Source: an uncultured Bacteroidales bacterium (lineage in GTDB: Bacteria; Bacteroidota; Bacteroidia; Bacteroidales; Bacteroidaceae). Taken from it: a stretch of DNA of 39,303 nt. The DNA is taken from assembly GCA_902802265.1 (NCBI GenBank), contig CADCLN010000027.1, positions 1-39,303 of the forward strand, read 5' to 3'. Below, piece by piece: positions 1 through 7,610 of this stretch; within the stretch, counting starts at the first letter, position 1, and each line of letters opens with the position of its first letter. The notes below the pieces were generated by a model. That model had not been told where the DNA came from. It worked only from the letters and a program-made list of their open reading frames with translations, and ran no database searches. The translations under genes were made by a program, and so were the position numbers.

Positions 1-122
1 CCCGTTGCTTCCAATAACCGTGAGGTCGGCAACTTCCCTTGTTCAACGAGTTTATAGACATACTGACGGGTACAGCCTAAAAGTAAACTCTCGACACCCG
101 TATGACGAGGCTTATCGCCCAA
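1..122 (-). CDS. Partial helix-turn-helix DNA-binding domain protein (edge of window)
   Basis: An open minus-strand frame runs off the left edge. It encodes about 40 residues that read as a winged helix-turn-helix of the excisionase/MerR-like type, with the stretch LGCTRQYVYKLVEQGKLP matching the usual pattern LGVSRxTVYxLIxxGKLP. The only plausible start I see is a TTG at 120-122; an in-frame TAG lies just upstream at 135-137, inside the first copy of the 38-bp repeat. No ATG is available, so the gene either uses TTG or has been cut off at its 5' end by the repeat region. Such domains occur in excisionases of mobile elements and in small regulators; the rest lies outside the window, so the role is unknown. 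The family call rests on the motif only. Confidence 0.5.
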   Translation of the reverse strand, partial: MGDKPRHTGVESLLLGCTRQYVYKLVEQGKLPTSRLLEAT

Positions 123-127
123 GAATT

Positions 128-230
128 GGTGTACCTACATTGATTTTGTAAGGTTGTTACATCCGGCGCAGTACATCCAGAACATTCAGATGGGTGTACC
201 TACATTGATTTTGTAAGGTTGTTACATCCG
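128..230. repeat. Two-copy 38-bp direct repeat, CRISPR-like (one 27-bp spacer)
   Basis: Identical 38-bp sequences lie at 128-165 and 193-230, with a 27-bp unique stretch between them (65-bp period). Each unit can fold: TGTA near the 5' end pairs with TACA near the 3' end, and CCT-ACA pairs with TGT-A-AGG around a T-rich loop. If the true repeat is 36 bp, the spacer is 29 bp, within the usual CRISPR range. The fold and the TTTG-AAGGT core recall repeats of type VI-B systems in Bacteroidota, but the ends do not match the usual GTTG...CAAC. No cas gene is in view. It may be a minimal or decayed array, or another small duplicated element. Confidence 0.4.
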
Positions 231-345
231 TCGAAGATAAGCCCACCCAGCGGCCACATGAGTATATTTCAAAAGGACTTTGCTAAGGAAAAGGAATGGA
301 ATACGGGCTTTTTTCTGTAACTTTTAAAATATTTGCCGAAAAAAT

Positions 346-376
346 TTTGTCACTTCGGGGAAAAGCCGTACCTTTG
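346..376 (+). promoter_or_regulatory. Bacteroidota-type promoter of the tRNA-CAT gene
   Basis: TTTG at 346-349 and TACCTTTG at 369-376 are separated by 19 nt, matching the Bacteroides -33/-7 consensus TTTG-(19-21)-TAnnTTTG. The tRNA begins about 30 nt downstream. Confidence 0.75.
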
Positions 377-407
377 CAACCGCTTTCGGGCAAATGCCTG
401 CAGCGAT

Positions 408-481
408 GGCGGGGTAGCTCAGCTGGTTAGAGCGTCGGATTCATAATCCGGAGGTCGAGGGTTCGAGCCCCTCCCCCGCTA
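408..481 (+). tRNA. tRNA with CAT anticodon (elongator Met, or Ile2 if lysidine-modified)
   Basis: A complete cloverleaf can be drawn. The acceptor arm is GGCGGGG (408-414) with CCCCGCT (474-480) and one G-U pair. The D arm has GAGC, the anticodon loop TTCATAA has CAT at 442-444, and the T arm is GAGGG-TTCGAGC-CCCTC. The discriminator base is A481; CCA is not encoded, as is usual in Bacteroidota. CAT anticodons serve Met or, after lysidine modification, Ile(AUA); I cannot decide between these from sequence alone, though Met is the default. A strong promoter lies upstream. Confidence 0.95.
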
Positions 482-572
482 CAGAATAGAAGACAGAAGA
501 TTGAAGATTGGAAGAAAGCTATGCGTTTCTTAATCTTCATTTTTTTATCTCTTTTCTCTTGAACCACACCCT

Positions 573-971
573 GGGGCTGACTGGATTTGACAGCGGGATG
601 GAGTGGTACGTAAGCATGCAGTGAGTCGCTGGCCCTCACTTTAATCTCAGTCTGCGAACAATTAATTGGCGAAACTTCTTACGCTCTCGCTGCTTAATCG
701 AAGCATAGTAGATTGAAGCTTAATCCCTTTGCCAGGCAGAAGGACGAGACATCGCCCTGGAAGCTGTTGCTCCGAAGCGTCCAGACCGGCGGTGCAGGAA
801 AATCGGGGATAGTCTTACTTTTGTCTCGGGGGTAGGATGAAACTTTAGAGGCTAAGGCAACAGTGGATGGCTTGGGTTCTGGCGGTTGCACGAAAAATGT
901 AGGCCAAGATAAGCATGTAGAAAGCGTATGGCTTCCTCGTTTGGACGAGGGTTCAATCCCCTCCAGCTCCA
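573..971 (+). ncRNA. ssrA: tmRNA (transfer-messenger RNA), tag GETSYALAA
   Basis: The gene has the tRNA-like ends of tmRNA: 5' GGGGCTG (573-579) pairs with 3' CAGCTCC (964-970) and A971 is the discriminator. The 3' part carries the TTCAATC T-loop, and the 5' part has the conserved GGATTTGAC. The tag reading frame starts at GGC 668 and runs GGC GAA ACT TCT TAC GCT CTC GCT GCT TAA (668-697), giving GETSYALAA after the alanine brought by the charged molecule. Together with SmpB it rescues stalled ribosomes and marks the unfinished protein for proteolysis. The length of about 399 nt is normal. It lies 91 nt after the tRNA gene. Confidence 0.97.
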
Positions 972-987
972 CTCGTTAACATAGATG

Positions 988-1077
988 TACAATTTACCAT
1001 GTACAATGTACAATTTTTTCATTGAGACATTTCGCTATGCGCAGCCTAAAATGGTACATTGTACATGGTAATTTGTA
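988..1077. repeat. Large inverted repeat after tmRNA
   Basis: Arms of 24 nt at 988-1011 and 1054-1077 are complementary with a single mismatch, around a 42-nt loop. The arms are AT-rich and built on TGTACATTGTAC-like sequence. The stem would form in RNA read from either strand, so it may end tmRNA transcription or be a dispersed intergenic repeat. It ends only 10 nt before the holB start, so it could also influence expression of that gene. Confidence 0.6.
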
Positions 1078-1086
1078 TATGATGTT

Positions 1087-2079
1087 ATGACTTTTGACCA
1101 GATTATCGGACAGGATGCAGCGAAGCAGCGGCTGCTGACTGAGTTGGAGCAGGGGAGGGTTCCTCATGCGCTGATGTTGACGGGGCCTGAGGGCTGCGGA
1201 GCTTTGCCTTTGGCGATAGCTTTTGCACAGAAGTTGTTGGGCAATAATGTGATGGCAGAGCAGTTGCAACATCCTGATTTGCATTTTGTTTTCCCTATTT
1301 ATAAGAAGTACGGTTCGGTGAAACCTACTTACTGTGATGATTTTGTGGCAGAATGGCGGGAGCTGTTTCTGCAGCAGCCTTATTTCGGTATGGCGGAGTG
1401 GATGACTGCGTGTGGAGCGGAGAATCAGCAGCTGGTGATTTATGGGGATGAGAGTGATGCGCTGACGCGGAAGCTGAGTATGAAGTCGAGTCAAGGTGGC
1501 TATAAGGTGGTGGTCTGCTGGCTGCCGGAGAAGATGAACGACACGTGTGCGAATAAGTTGCTGAAGTTGCTGGAGGAACCGCCTGCTCAGACGGTGTTTC
1601 TGCTGGTCAGTGAGCAGCCCGAAAGGTTGTTGTCGACCATTCGCAGCCGTACACAAATCATCGAGATGCCTCCGCTTGCGGTGCGGACGATTGAACATGC
1701 TGACACGGCGCTGTTCTTTGAGTATTTTGTGATGTTGATGCGTCTGAGTTATGCCCGTAAGGTGAAGGACATGAAGCGATGGGCAGACAAGTTGGCTTCG
1801 CTGGGGCGTGAACGGCAGAAGGAGTTTTTGCAGTATGCCCAGCAGATGTTGCGTGAGAATTTCATTTATAATTTCCATCATCAGGCGGAGTTGAACAGCA
1901 TGACGGAGGAAGAGGCGCAGTTTGCCGTGAAGTTTGCTCCGTTTATCAATGAGCGCAATGTGTGGGGCATCATGGACGAATTGTCGCTTGCTCAGCGTGA
2001 CATTGAAGCGAATGCAAATGCCAAGATTGTTTTCTTTGATTTTGCGCTGAAGATGATTGTGTTGATAAAGAATCATTGA
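1087..2079 (+). CDS. holB: DNA polymerase III subunit delta prime
   Basis: The 330-residue protein begins TFDQIIGQDAAKQRLLTELEQ, typical of delta prime and related AAA+ clamp-loader subunits. This part of the clamp loader opens and loads the sliding clamp on DNA. The region matching the Walker A loop is GPEGCGAL (about residues 33-40), without the GK[ST] end, as expected for delta prime, which does not hydrolyse ATP. The lysine-rich LLKLLEEPP segment (about residues 158-166) and the SRT triplet after TIR (near residue 190, matching the SRC arginine-finger motif) are family hallmarks. The start ATG at 1087 fits the conserved N-terminus. It follows the tmRNA-side hairpin, and the next gene has its own promoter, so it is probably read alone. 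Confidence 0.9.
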   Translation: MTFDQIIGQDAAKQRLLTELEQGRVPHALMLTGPEGCGALPLAIAFAQKLLGNNVMAEQLQHPDLHFVFPIYKKYGSVKPTYCDDFVAEWRELFLQQPYFGMAEWMTACGAENQQLVIYGDESDALTRKLSMKSSQGGYKVVVCWLPEKMNDTCANKLLKLLEEPPAQTVFLLVSEQPERLLSTIRSRTQIIEMPPLAVRTIEHADTALFFEYFVMLMRLSYARKVKDMKRWADKLASLGRERQKEFLQYAQQMLRENFIYNFHHQAELNSMTEEEAQFAVKFAPFINERNVWGIMDELSLAQRDIEANANAKIVFFDFALKMIVLIKNH

Positions 2080-2094
2080 TTTTTGGCATTTTGT

Positions 2095-2125
2095 TTTGTC
2101 ATTTGCGATAAATGCCGTATTTTTG
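2095..2125 (+). promoter_or_regulatory. Promoter of the RicT-like/gldH pair
   Basis: TTTG at 2095-2098 and TATTTTTG at 2118-2125, 19 nt apart, match the Bacteroidota consensus. The promoter starts 16 nt after the holB stop and lies 25 nt before the ATG at 2151. Confidence 0.7.
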
Positions 2126-2150
2126 CAGAAATTTAGTGTAAATAATAAAA

Positions 2151-3272
2151 ATGTGCGAATATAAATGTGGTAACTGCTGTGGCGGCATCTGTGCAAAAGG
2201 GTGCAGCAAACATGCAGATAAATTAAATACGTATGACTGGCTGGCTGACCTGCCCGACAATGCTGACGCGTGTGACATTGTGGAGGTGCAGTTTAAGCCG
2301 CCGAGAAAGGGTTATTTCATCAATACGAACAAGTTGGACTTGATGAAAGGTGACATTGTGGCTGTGGAGGGAAATCCTGGACACGACATCGGAACGGTGA
2401 CGATGACAGGACGACTTGTGCCGTTGCAGGTAAAGAAAGCAAACTTGAGACCAGGCACGGAGCTGAAGAAAATCTACAGGAAGGTTCGGCAGGTGGATAT
2501 GGACAAGTTTGCCGAGGCAAAAGCACGTGAGCATGACACCATGATTGAGTCTCGGCAGATTGCCAAAGACTTGGGCTTGAAGATGAAGATTGGCGATGTG
2601 GAGTATCAAGGTGACGGCAGCAAGGCTATATTCTATTATATTGCTGATGAACGTGTTGACTTCCGACAGCTGATTAAGGTGCTTGCAGAGCGTTTCCATG
2701 TACGCATCGAGATGAAGCAGATAGGTGCACGCCAGGAGGCTGGACGTATTGGCGGTATCGGTCCGTGTGGACGTGAACTCTGTTGTGCTACGTGGCTGAC
2801 ACAGTTTGTGAGTGTGGCTACCAGTGCGGCTCGTTTTCAGGACGTTTCGCTCAATCCGCAGAAGTTGGCAGGACAGTGTGCCAAGCTGAAGTGCTGCATC
2901 AATTATGAAGTGGATCAGTATGTGGAGGCGTTGAAGCGTTTGCCTTCTCGCGAGATAGTTCTGCATGTAGCGGATGGCGAATACTATTTCTTCAAGGCTG
3001 ATATTCTGAACCATCTGATTACTTATTCTACCGACAAACACGTGTTGGCTGGCGAAAAGACCATTTCGGCTCGTCGCGCTTTTGACATTATCACCATGAA
3101 TCGTGAGGGGCATAAGCCTCAGTCTTTGCTTGAAGATGGTGACGAGCCGGTGAGCGATTCTCCCGATTTGCTGACGCAGGATAATATTGACCGTTTCGAC
3201 AAGAAGCGGAATGGCAAACGGCGTGAAGGTCGGGGCCGGCGGGGTCGTGGTGGCGATGCGCAGAAGAAATGA
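2151..3272 (+). CDS. PSP1 domain protein, RicT/YaaT family
   Basis: The 373-residue protein contains a PSP1 domain in its middle (about residues 100-290), including IGGIGPCGRELCC and LAGQCAKLKCC. These are the conserved cysteine-rich signatures of RicT (YaaT). In Bacillus, RicT works with RicA and RicF in an iron-sulphur complex that affects RNA processing and phosphorelays. The Bacteroidota role is less well known. The N-terminus has an additional cysteine cluster (CxxCCGGxCxxxC, residues 6-17) that could add a metal site. The C-terminal 30 residues are Arg/Lys/Gly-rich (KRREGRGRRGRGG), which suggests RNA or DNA contact. The gene ends in an ATGA overlap with gldH, so the two are translationally coupled. 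The family call is secure; the cellular role is inferred. Confidence 0.88.
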   Translation: MCEYKCGNCCGGICAKGCSKHADKLNTYDWLADLPDNADACDIVEVQFKPPRKGYFINTNKLDLMKGDIVAVEGNPGHDIGTVTMTGRLVPLQVKKANLRPGTELKKIYRKVRQVDMDKFAEAKAREHDTMIESRQIAKDLGLKMKIGDVEYQGDGSKAIFYYIADERVDFRQLIKVLAERFHVRIEMKQIGARQEAGRIGGIGPCGRELCCATWLTQFVSVATSAARFQDVSLNPQKLAGQCAKLKCCINYEVDQYVEALKRLPSREIVLHVADGEYYFFKADILNHLITYSTDKHVLAGEKTISARRAFDIITMNREGHKPQSLLEDGDEPVSDSPDLLTQDNIDRFDKKRNGKRREGRGRRGRGGDAQKK

Positions 3273-3775
3273 AACTTTTTTCTTGTCATTATAAGATGCT
3301 ATGGGTGGTGCTTGGCATGATGTTTTGCTCATGTCAAGACCGCCCTTTTTTTTCTGACTATGCTCATGTGGATAGAACGGGTTGGTATAGCGAAGACACT
3401 GTGGTGATGGTTGTCCAGCAGGGCGACACAACGCTTCGGAACGTGGCTAAACGTACCTTTGATGTGCAGGTGGGAATTCGTTATACCGATGAGTATGAGT
3501 ACAATGATATTTCGTTATTGGTGGAATTGGTGAGCGGACAGCGTGTGGTGGCTCGCGACACCGTGTTGTTCCAACTTTTTGATGAGCAGGGTCGTGCTTT
3601 GGGTCGCGGTTTGGAGCGATATGACAAAATGCAGCCTTCGTTGCGTGTTGCATTGAAGGCTGACAAACCGTATGTTGTCCGCATGACTCACCTGATGCGG
3701 CTCAATCCTGTGCAAGGAATCACAGACATTAGCTGTTCTTTAAATTCCGTTCTGCATCCATTCTCAACAGAATGA
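3269..3775 (+). CDS. gldH: Gliding-motility-type lipoprotein GldH
   Basis: The 168-residue protein has a short hydrophobic leader (MLWVVLGMMF) followed by CSCQ, a likely lipoprotein cleavage site at Cys22. The rest matches GldH, a lipoprotein found across Bacteroidota, including non-gliding species; recognisable pieces are the early FFSDYAHVDRTGWYSED and the central YTDEYEYNDISLLVEL. In gliding relatives GldH supports motility; in non-gliders its task is not settled. The start overlaps the preceding gene by 4 nt. An internal Met10 could also start translation and would leave a more usual signal peptide. The last 47 bases overlap the end of the convergent rodA gene. Confidence 0.8.
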   Translation: MKLFSCHYKMLWVVLGMMFCSCQDRPFFSDYAHVDRTGWYSEDTVVMVVQQGDTTLRNVAKRTFDVQVGIRYTDEYEYNDISLLVELVSGQRVVARDTVLFQLFDEQGRALGRGLERYDKMQPSLRVALKADKPYVVRMTHLMRLNPVQGITDISCSLNSVLHPFSTE

Positions 3776-5183
3776 AAAGCAGAATGGTAAATCCCCAAAG
3801 GCTGGAGCCTCCGTAAGAGAAGAACGGAAGCGGAATGCCGATGACGGGGGTTAAGCCCAAGACCATTCCTACGTTGATGAACAGGTGGAATAAGAAGATA
3901 CTGACGACGCAGTAGCCATAAACTCTGCCCATCGTGTCGGGTTGTCGTTCTGATAAGGCAATCAGTCGCCAGATGAACAGCAGGTAAACCAGCAGAACGC
4001 CGACACTTCCTATGAATCCTTCTTCTTCACCTACCGTGCAGAAAATGAAGTCGGTGTGCTGTTCGGGCACATACTTCAGCTTTGTCTGTGTGCCTTTGAG
4101 AAAACCTTTTCCTGTCAGTTCGCCCGAACCAATGGCAATTTTAGCCTGGTTCACGTTGTAACCGGCTCCCTTTGGGTCATCTTTCATGCCCAAAAGCACC
4201 TCGATGCGTGTGCGTTGGTGGTTGTCAAGATGCTGGAAAATGGGGTTGCAAATGTAGAAGAAACCAGAGCTGAAAGCACAGAACAGGGCAATCAACGCAT
4301 ACTTGTGTGACCGATGATAGAGAGCCAGTCCGGCGAGGTAGCAAGCAAACAGAATGTTGATGCCCAGCATGATGGGGCAGAAGTTGAAGGGAATGACGAA
4401 GAAAGAGAAAAGCAGCAGCAGGATGGTTACCCCAAAACCACTTATCGTCATGAGTTTCAGTGTGAAGATGTCTTTGCAGTAAATCCACGTCATGCCGATG
4501 GTGAAAATCATGGCAAGCAGCAGTACGGTAAATTCGCCAATGCTGACCGGCAGATATGCCATGGGATTTTCGCTGTATCGCATTCCCACCACAAAATAGA
4601 CTACGGTTGCGAAACCAGTAAAGAGCAGCGACCCCGTCATGCCCTCTCGGTAGAGCACCAGGAAGAAAGCCAAATAGACCAGTGCGGTGCCTGTTTCCTT
4701 CTGGGCTACAATAAGAAGCATGGGAAAGACAATCATGCCCATCACCACAGCAAAGTTTTTGGTGTTGTTCAGACTGAAACCGTATTCCCCCATAAACTTT
4801 CCCAAAGCCAGTGCAACGGCGAACTTTGCAAATTCGGCAGGTTGTAATTTCACGGAACCAATCGGAATCCATGAGTGGGAACCTTTTGTGTCGGGTGCAA
4901 TGAAGATGGTGACAATCAACAGCAGAATCATGCCAGCATAGATGATGTAGGCAGCTGTGTCGTAGAATTTCTTTTCTATCAGCATTAAAGCCGTAGCCAA
5001 TGCCAATGACGTTCCACCCCACACCAACTGTTTGCCGGAATTAGTTTGCCAGCTGAACAAATCGGGGTGGGAAAAATCGTAGCAAGCACCACACACCGAG
5101 AACCACCCCCAAATGATAAGCACCACATAGAGTGTAATGGTAATCCAGTCAATGGATAAGAATATGGATTTTTGTTCTTGCAT
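3729..5183 (-). CDS. rodA: Rod shape-determining protein RodA (peptidoglycan glycosyltransferase)
   Basis: The 484-residue membrane protein of the FtsW/RodA/SpoVE (SEDS) family has about ten hydrophobic helices. The signature PVIGIPLPFFSYGGSS lies near the C-terminus, and the extracytoplasmic loop carries GKGFLKGTQTKL and the stretch EQHTDFIFCTVGEEEGF typical of SEDS enzymes. RodA polymerises glycan strands from lipid II and is paired with PBP2, which is encoded directly upstream. It is the last gene of the mre operon, 68 nt after mrdA; that gap contains a 9-bp tandem repeat. Its 3' end overlaps convergent gldH by 47 bp, and no terminator fits between them. Confidence 0.96.
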   Translation of the reverse strand: MQEQKSIFLSIDWITITLYVVLIIWGWFSVCGACYDFSHPDLFSWQTNSGKQLVWGGTSLALATALMLIEKKFYDTAAYIIYAGMILLLIVTIFIAPDTKGSHSWIPIGSVKLQPAEFAKFAVALALGKFMGEYGFSLNNTKNFAVVMGMIVFPMLLIVAQKETGTALVYLAFFLVLYREGMTGSLLFTGFATVVYFVVGMRYSENPMAYLPVSIGEFTVLLLAMIFTIGMTWIYCKDIFTLKLMTISGFGVTILLLLFSFFVIPFNFCPIMLGINILFACYLAGLALYHRSHKYALIALFCAFSSGFFYICNPIFQHLDNHQRTRIEVLLGMKDDPKGAGYNVNQAKIAIGSGELTGKGFLKGTQTKLKYVPEQHTDFIFCTVGEEEGFIGSVGVLLVYLLFIWRLIALSERQPDTMGRVYGYCVVSIFLFHLFINVGMVLGLTPVIGIPLPFFSYGGSSLWGFTILLFILLRMDAERNLKNS

Positions 5184-5194
5184 AATTTTTAAAA

Positions 5195-5236
5195 ACTATA
5201 GGCACTATAGGTACTATAGGAACTATAGATACTATC
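5195..5236. repeat. 9-bp tandem repeat (ACTATAGGN, about 4.6 copies)
   Basis: Four full units starting at 5195, 5204, 5213 and 5222, plus a partial unit to 5236, fill most of the gap between mrdA and rodA. The last base of each unit varies. Copy number could change by slippage and alter the mrdA-rodA spacing. Confidence 0.85.
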
Positions 5237-5251
5237 TAAAAGTTAAAAAAA

Positions 5252-7084
5252 CTATCTCGCACTATAACTAATGTGCCGTTCCTGAATTTTCTGAGCCTTT
5301 GCTTCCGAGGCAGGGCTTAGTTCCCCACGGATATATTGCTCCATCATCAGAGCGCCAATAGGTACACCGTAAGTGGCACCCCATCCGCCGTTCTCCACAT
5401 AGACAGCAATGGCGATTTGCGGGTTTTCTCGCGGAGCAAAACCCATGAACACAGAGTGGTCATGACCCTTGTTCTGGGCAGTACCCGTCTTGCCGCAAAC
5501 CTCATACCACGAATTGTTGGCAGAGTGGCAAGTACCACCCATCACGGAACGTCGCATTCCGGAAACAACCATCTCGTAATATTTCGGGTCAACATTCACC
5601 TTGTGCTTCTGCAGCAACGAGTCGGCCAGATGTCCACCTTCAATCTTTTTCACCACATGCGGAGTGATGTAATAACCACGGTTGGCAATGGTGGCACCCA
5701 GATTGGCAATCTGCAGCGGAGTCAGCGTCACCTCACCCTGACCAATGGCAATGGAAATGATGGTCAGACCCGACCAGGAATTCTTGTAGCGTTTGTCGTA
5801 AAAATCAGCATTGGGAATCATGCCACGCGATTCCGATGGCATATCAATGCCCAGTTTATAGCCGAATCCCATGTCAACCATATAGTTCTTCCATGTCGTC
5901 ATGGCCTCCTGCACTGTCTTGTACTTCTTCCTGTTACCCAGCATGTAGTAAAGTCCCCAGCAGAAGTAACCATTGCATGAAGTAGAGATGGCAGGTTCCA
6001 ACGGCAGTGGAGCACCATGACCGTGACAGCCCACCTTCAGGCGTCCAAAACGGAAACCACGGCTGCAGGGATAAAGTGTGCTGCCCGTGATGATGCCCTC
6101 TTGCAGGAATGTCAACGCCTGAGAAGTCTTGAACGTGGAACCAGGTGGATATGTACCCTGAATAGCTCGGTTGTACATAGGTTTGAGTGGGTCCTTCTGC
6201 ATCTCTATCATCTTTTTTCCACGCTCTTTCCCTTCCATAAGCCGAGCATCGTAAGTCGGTGCGCTGACCATTGCCAACACCTCCCCAGTCTTTGGTTCGA
6301 TGGCAACAATGGCACCCATCTTCCCTTCCATCAATCGTTCACCCAATTGCTGCAACTTCAGGTCGATGCTTAGTGTCAGATTCTTTCCAGGAATAGGCTT
6401 GCGGTCAAATGCGCCATTCCTGTAATGTCCTTGCACCCGTCCGTGGGCATCTCTTAACAACACTTGCACACCTTTTTCGCCACGCAGCTCCTTCTCGTAA
6501 CTGCGCTCCACGCCCTGTTTGCCAATGTAGTCGCCAGGGTCGTAGTAAGGGTCGTTTTCGATGTCTTTGGGCGATGCCTCAGCCATGTCCCCCAACACGT
6601 GGGGAGCATTGGAGTAAGCATATCGTCGGATGGTGCGCTCTCTGATGTTGAAACCTCGGAAGCGGAACAACTTCTCCTGAAATACCGAATACTCTTTGGC
6701 AGAAACCTGCCCCATAAAAATCTGCTGTGTATAGGAAGAATAATTCTTCCCGTTCTTGATGGTCTTCATCCGCTGGTCAAACTCTTCGCGTGTGATGCCC
6801 AGTGTCTTGCAAAAGTCCAGCGTATCCAGCCCATTCACCTCGCGCATCACCACCATAATGTCGTAGGCAGGCTGATTATATACAAGTAATTCTCCATTGC
6901 GGTCGTACATCACCCCTCGTGCAGGGAATACCACATTGTTCAGGAACGCATTCGATTCTGCGTGTGCCGTATAGTCCCCGCTCATCAGCTGAAGGAATGC
7001 AAGACGGATGATGTATGCAACGACAATAGCAAGGGCAATGCCACCGATGACAAACTTTCTGCCCTCATATTGATGATCCTTCAT
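5252..7084 (-). CDS. mrdA: Penicillin-binding protein 2 (peptidoglycan transpeptidase)
   Basis: The 610-residue class B PBP has one N-terminal membrane helix (residues 12-32) and then the dimerisation domain, beginning at PARGVMYDRNGELLVYN. The transpeptidase domain is complete: STFK with nucleophile Ser316, an SxN-type motif (STSCN), and KTGTA. It cross-links the glycan made by RodA for lateral wall growth and is the target of mecillinam-type beta-lactams. It starts 4 nt after the mreD stop and precedes rodA, the standard elongasome order. Length and motifs are normal. Confidence 0.96.
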   Translation of the reverse strand: MKDHQYEGRKFVIGGIALAIVVAYIIRLAFLQLMSGDYTAHAESNAFLNNVVFPARGVMYDRNGELLVYNQPAYDIMVVMREVNGLDTLDFCKTLGITREEFDQRMKTIKNGKNYSSYTQQIFMGQVSAKEYSVFQEKLFRFRGFNIRERTIRRYAYSNAPHVLGDMAEASPKDIENDPYYDPGDYIGKQGVERSYEKELRGEKGVQVLLRDAHGRVQGHYRNGAFDRKPIPGKNLTLSIDLKLQQLGERLMEGKMGAIVAIEPKTGEVLAMVSAPTYDARLMEGKERGKKMIEMQKDPLKPMYNRAIQGTYPPGSTFKTSQALTFLQEGIITGSTLYPCSRGFRFGRLKVGCHGHGAPLPLEPAISTSCNGYFCWGLYYMLGNRKKYKTVQEAMTTWKNYMVDMGFGYKLGIDMPSESRGMIPNADFYDKRYKNSWSGLTIISIAIGQGEVTLTPLQIANLGATIANRGYYITPHVVKKIEGGHLADSLLQKHKVNVDPKYYEMVVSGMRRSVMGGTCHSANNSWYEVCGKTGTAQNKGHDHSVFMGFAPRENPQIAIAVYVENGGWGATYGVPIGALMMEQYIRGELSPASEAKAQKIQERHISYSAR

Positions 7085-7088
7085 GAAA

Positions 7089-7598
7089 TTAATGTCTCTT
7101 TTTTCTTACAAGCAATTCTGTGAAAATGCAGAGCAAAGTTGCCACAAGAGTACCGCCGCCGACCGATGCCAAAGTCATAGGCCAGTCGTGCAGGGTGAAA
7201 GCATCGAGCAAATAGAAAACAGCATGGAGAACAAACATGCACAGAAAAGCGTATGTAAAATACTTGCCAAACCCCATCGTCCGTATGCAGGGCACGAAGT
7301 GGTCGTCGGCATCGTGCGGGGCAAAAGCCCTTAACAATGCAGGTTGCATCATCGCCAGCAACGTGCAGCCCGCCGAAGCCATGCCTGCCGTACCCGAAAA
7401 AATGTCGAACATCAGTCCTGCCAAGAATCCCCACACCAGCAATCCGATGCGAGAAACGCCGCTCTGAAAACAAATCAGCATGTAGCCCATCAGCAGCGGA
7501 GTGATGTAGCCAACAATATGGACATGATTCAGGATGAAAACCTGAATGGCAAGGAGAATGACCAGCCGTCCTGCCCTTATTAAATTTGTTTCATTCAT
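7089..7598 (-). CDS. mreD: Rod shape-determining protein MreD
   Basis: The 169-residue protein is almost entirely hydrophobic, with five or six predicted membrane helices, and contains the MreD-typical GFLAGLMFDIFSGTAGM loop (about residues 57-73). MreD is a small inner-membrane member of the elongasome that links MreB and MreC to RodA/PBP2. It lies between mreC (12-nt gap) and mrdA (4-nt gap). Its sequence alone is weakly conserved, but length, topology and position make the call firm. Confidence 0.92.
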   Translation of the reverse strand: MNETNLIRAGRLVILLAIQVFILNHVHIVGYITPLLMGYMLICFQSGVSRIGLLVWGFLAGLMFDIFSGTAGMASAGCTLLAMMQPALLRAFAPHDADDHFVPCIRTMGFGKYFTYAFLCMFVLHAVFYLLDAFTLHDWPMTLASVGGGTLVATLLCIFTELLVRKKRH

Positions 7599-7610
7599 GA
7601 CTCTCCCCTC

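Noticed and set aside
111-242. Short inverted match GGCTTATC / GATAAGCC flanking the CRISPR-like repeats
   Set aside because: Only 8 bp match and there are no terminal features of an insertion element, so chance is sufficient.
427-639. 70-codon minus-strand frame across the tRNA gene
   Set aside because: It is antisense to the tRNA; its end (GGGARTLDLRIMN) is the familiar false protein made from tRNA complements.
408-971. tRNA or tmRNA as integration site of a mobile element
   Set aside because: Both are common integration sites, but I see no integrase, and no repeated 3' end of either gene in the window.
694-972. 92-codon minus-strand frame across tmRNA
   Set aside because: It is antisense to the tmRNA gene, which explains all conservation here.
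994-2196. 400-codon minus-strand frame opposite holB
   Set aside because: Its composition is rich in His, Leu and Gln without any motif, while the plus strand holds a clear HolB protein.
2223-3431. 402-codon minus-strand frame opposite the RicT-like gene
   Set aside because: It is a shadow of a well-supported plus-strand gene and shows no recognisable domain.
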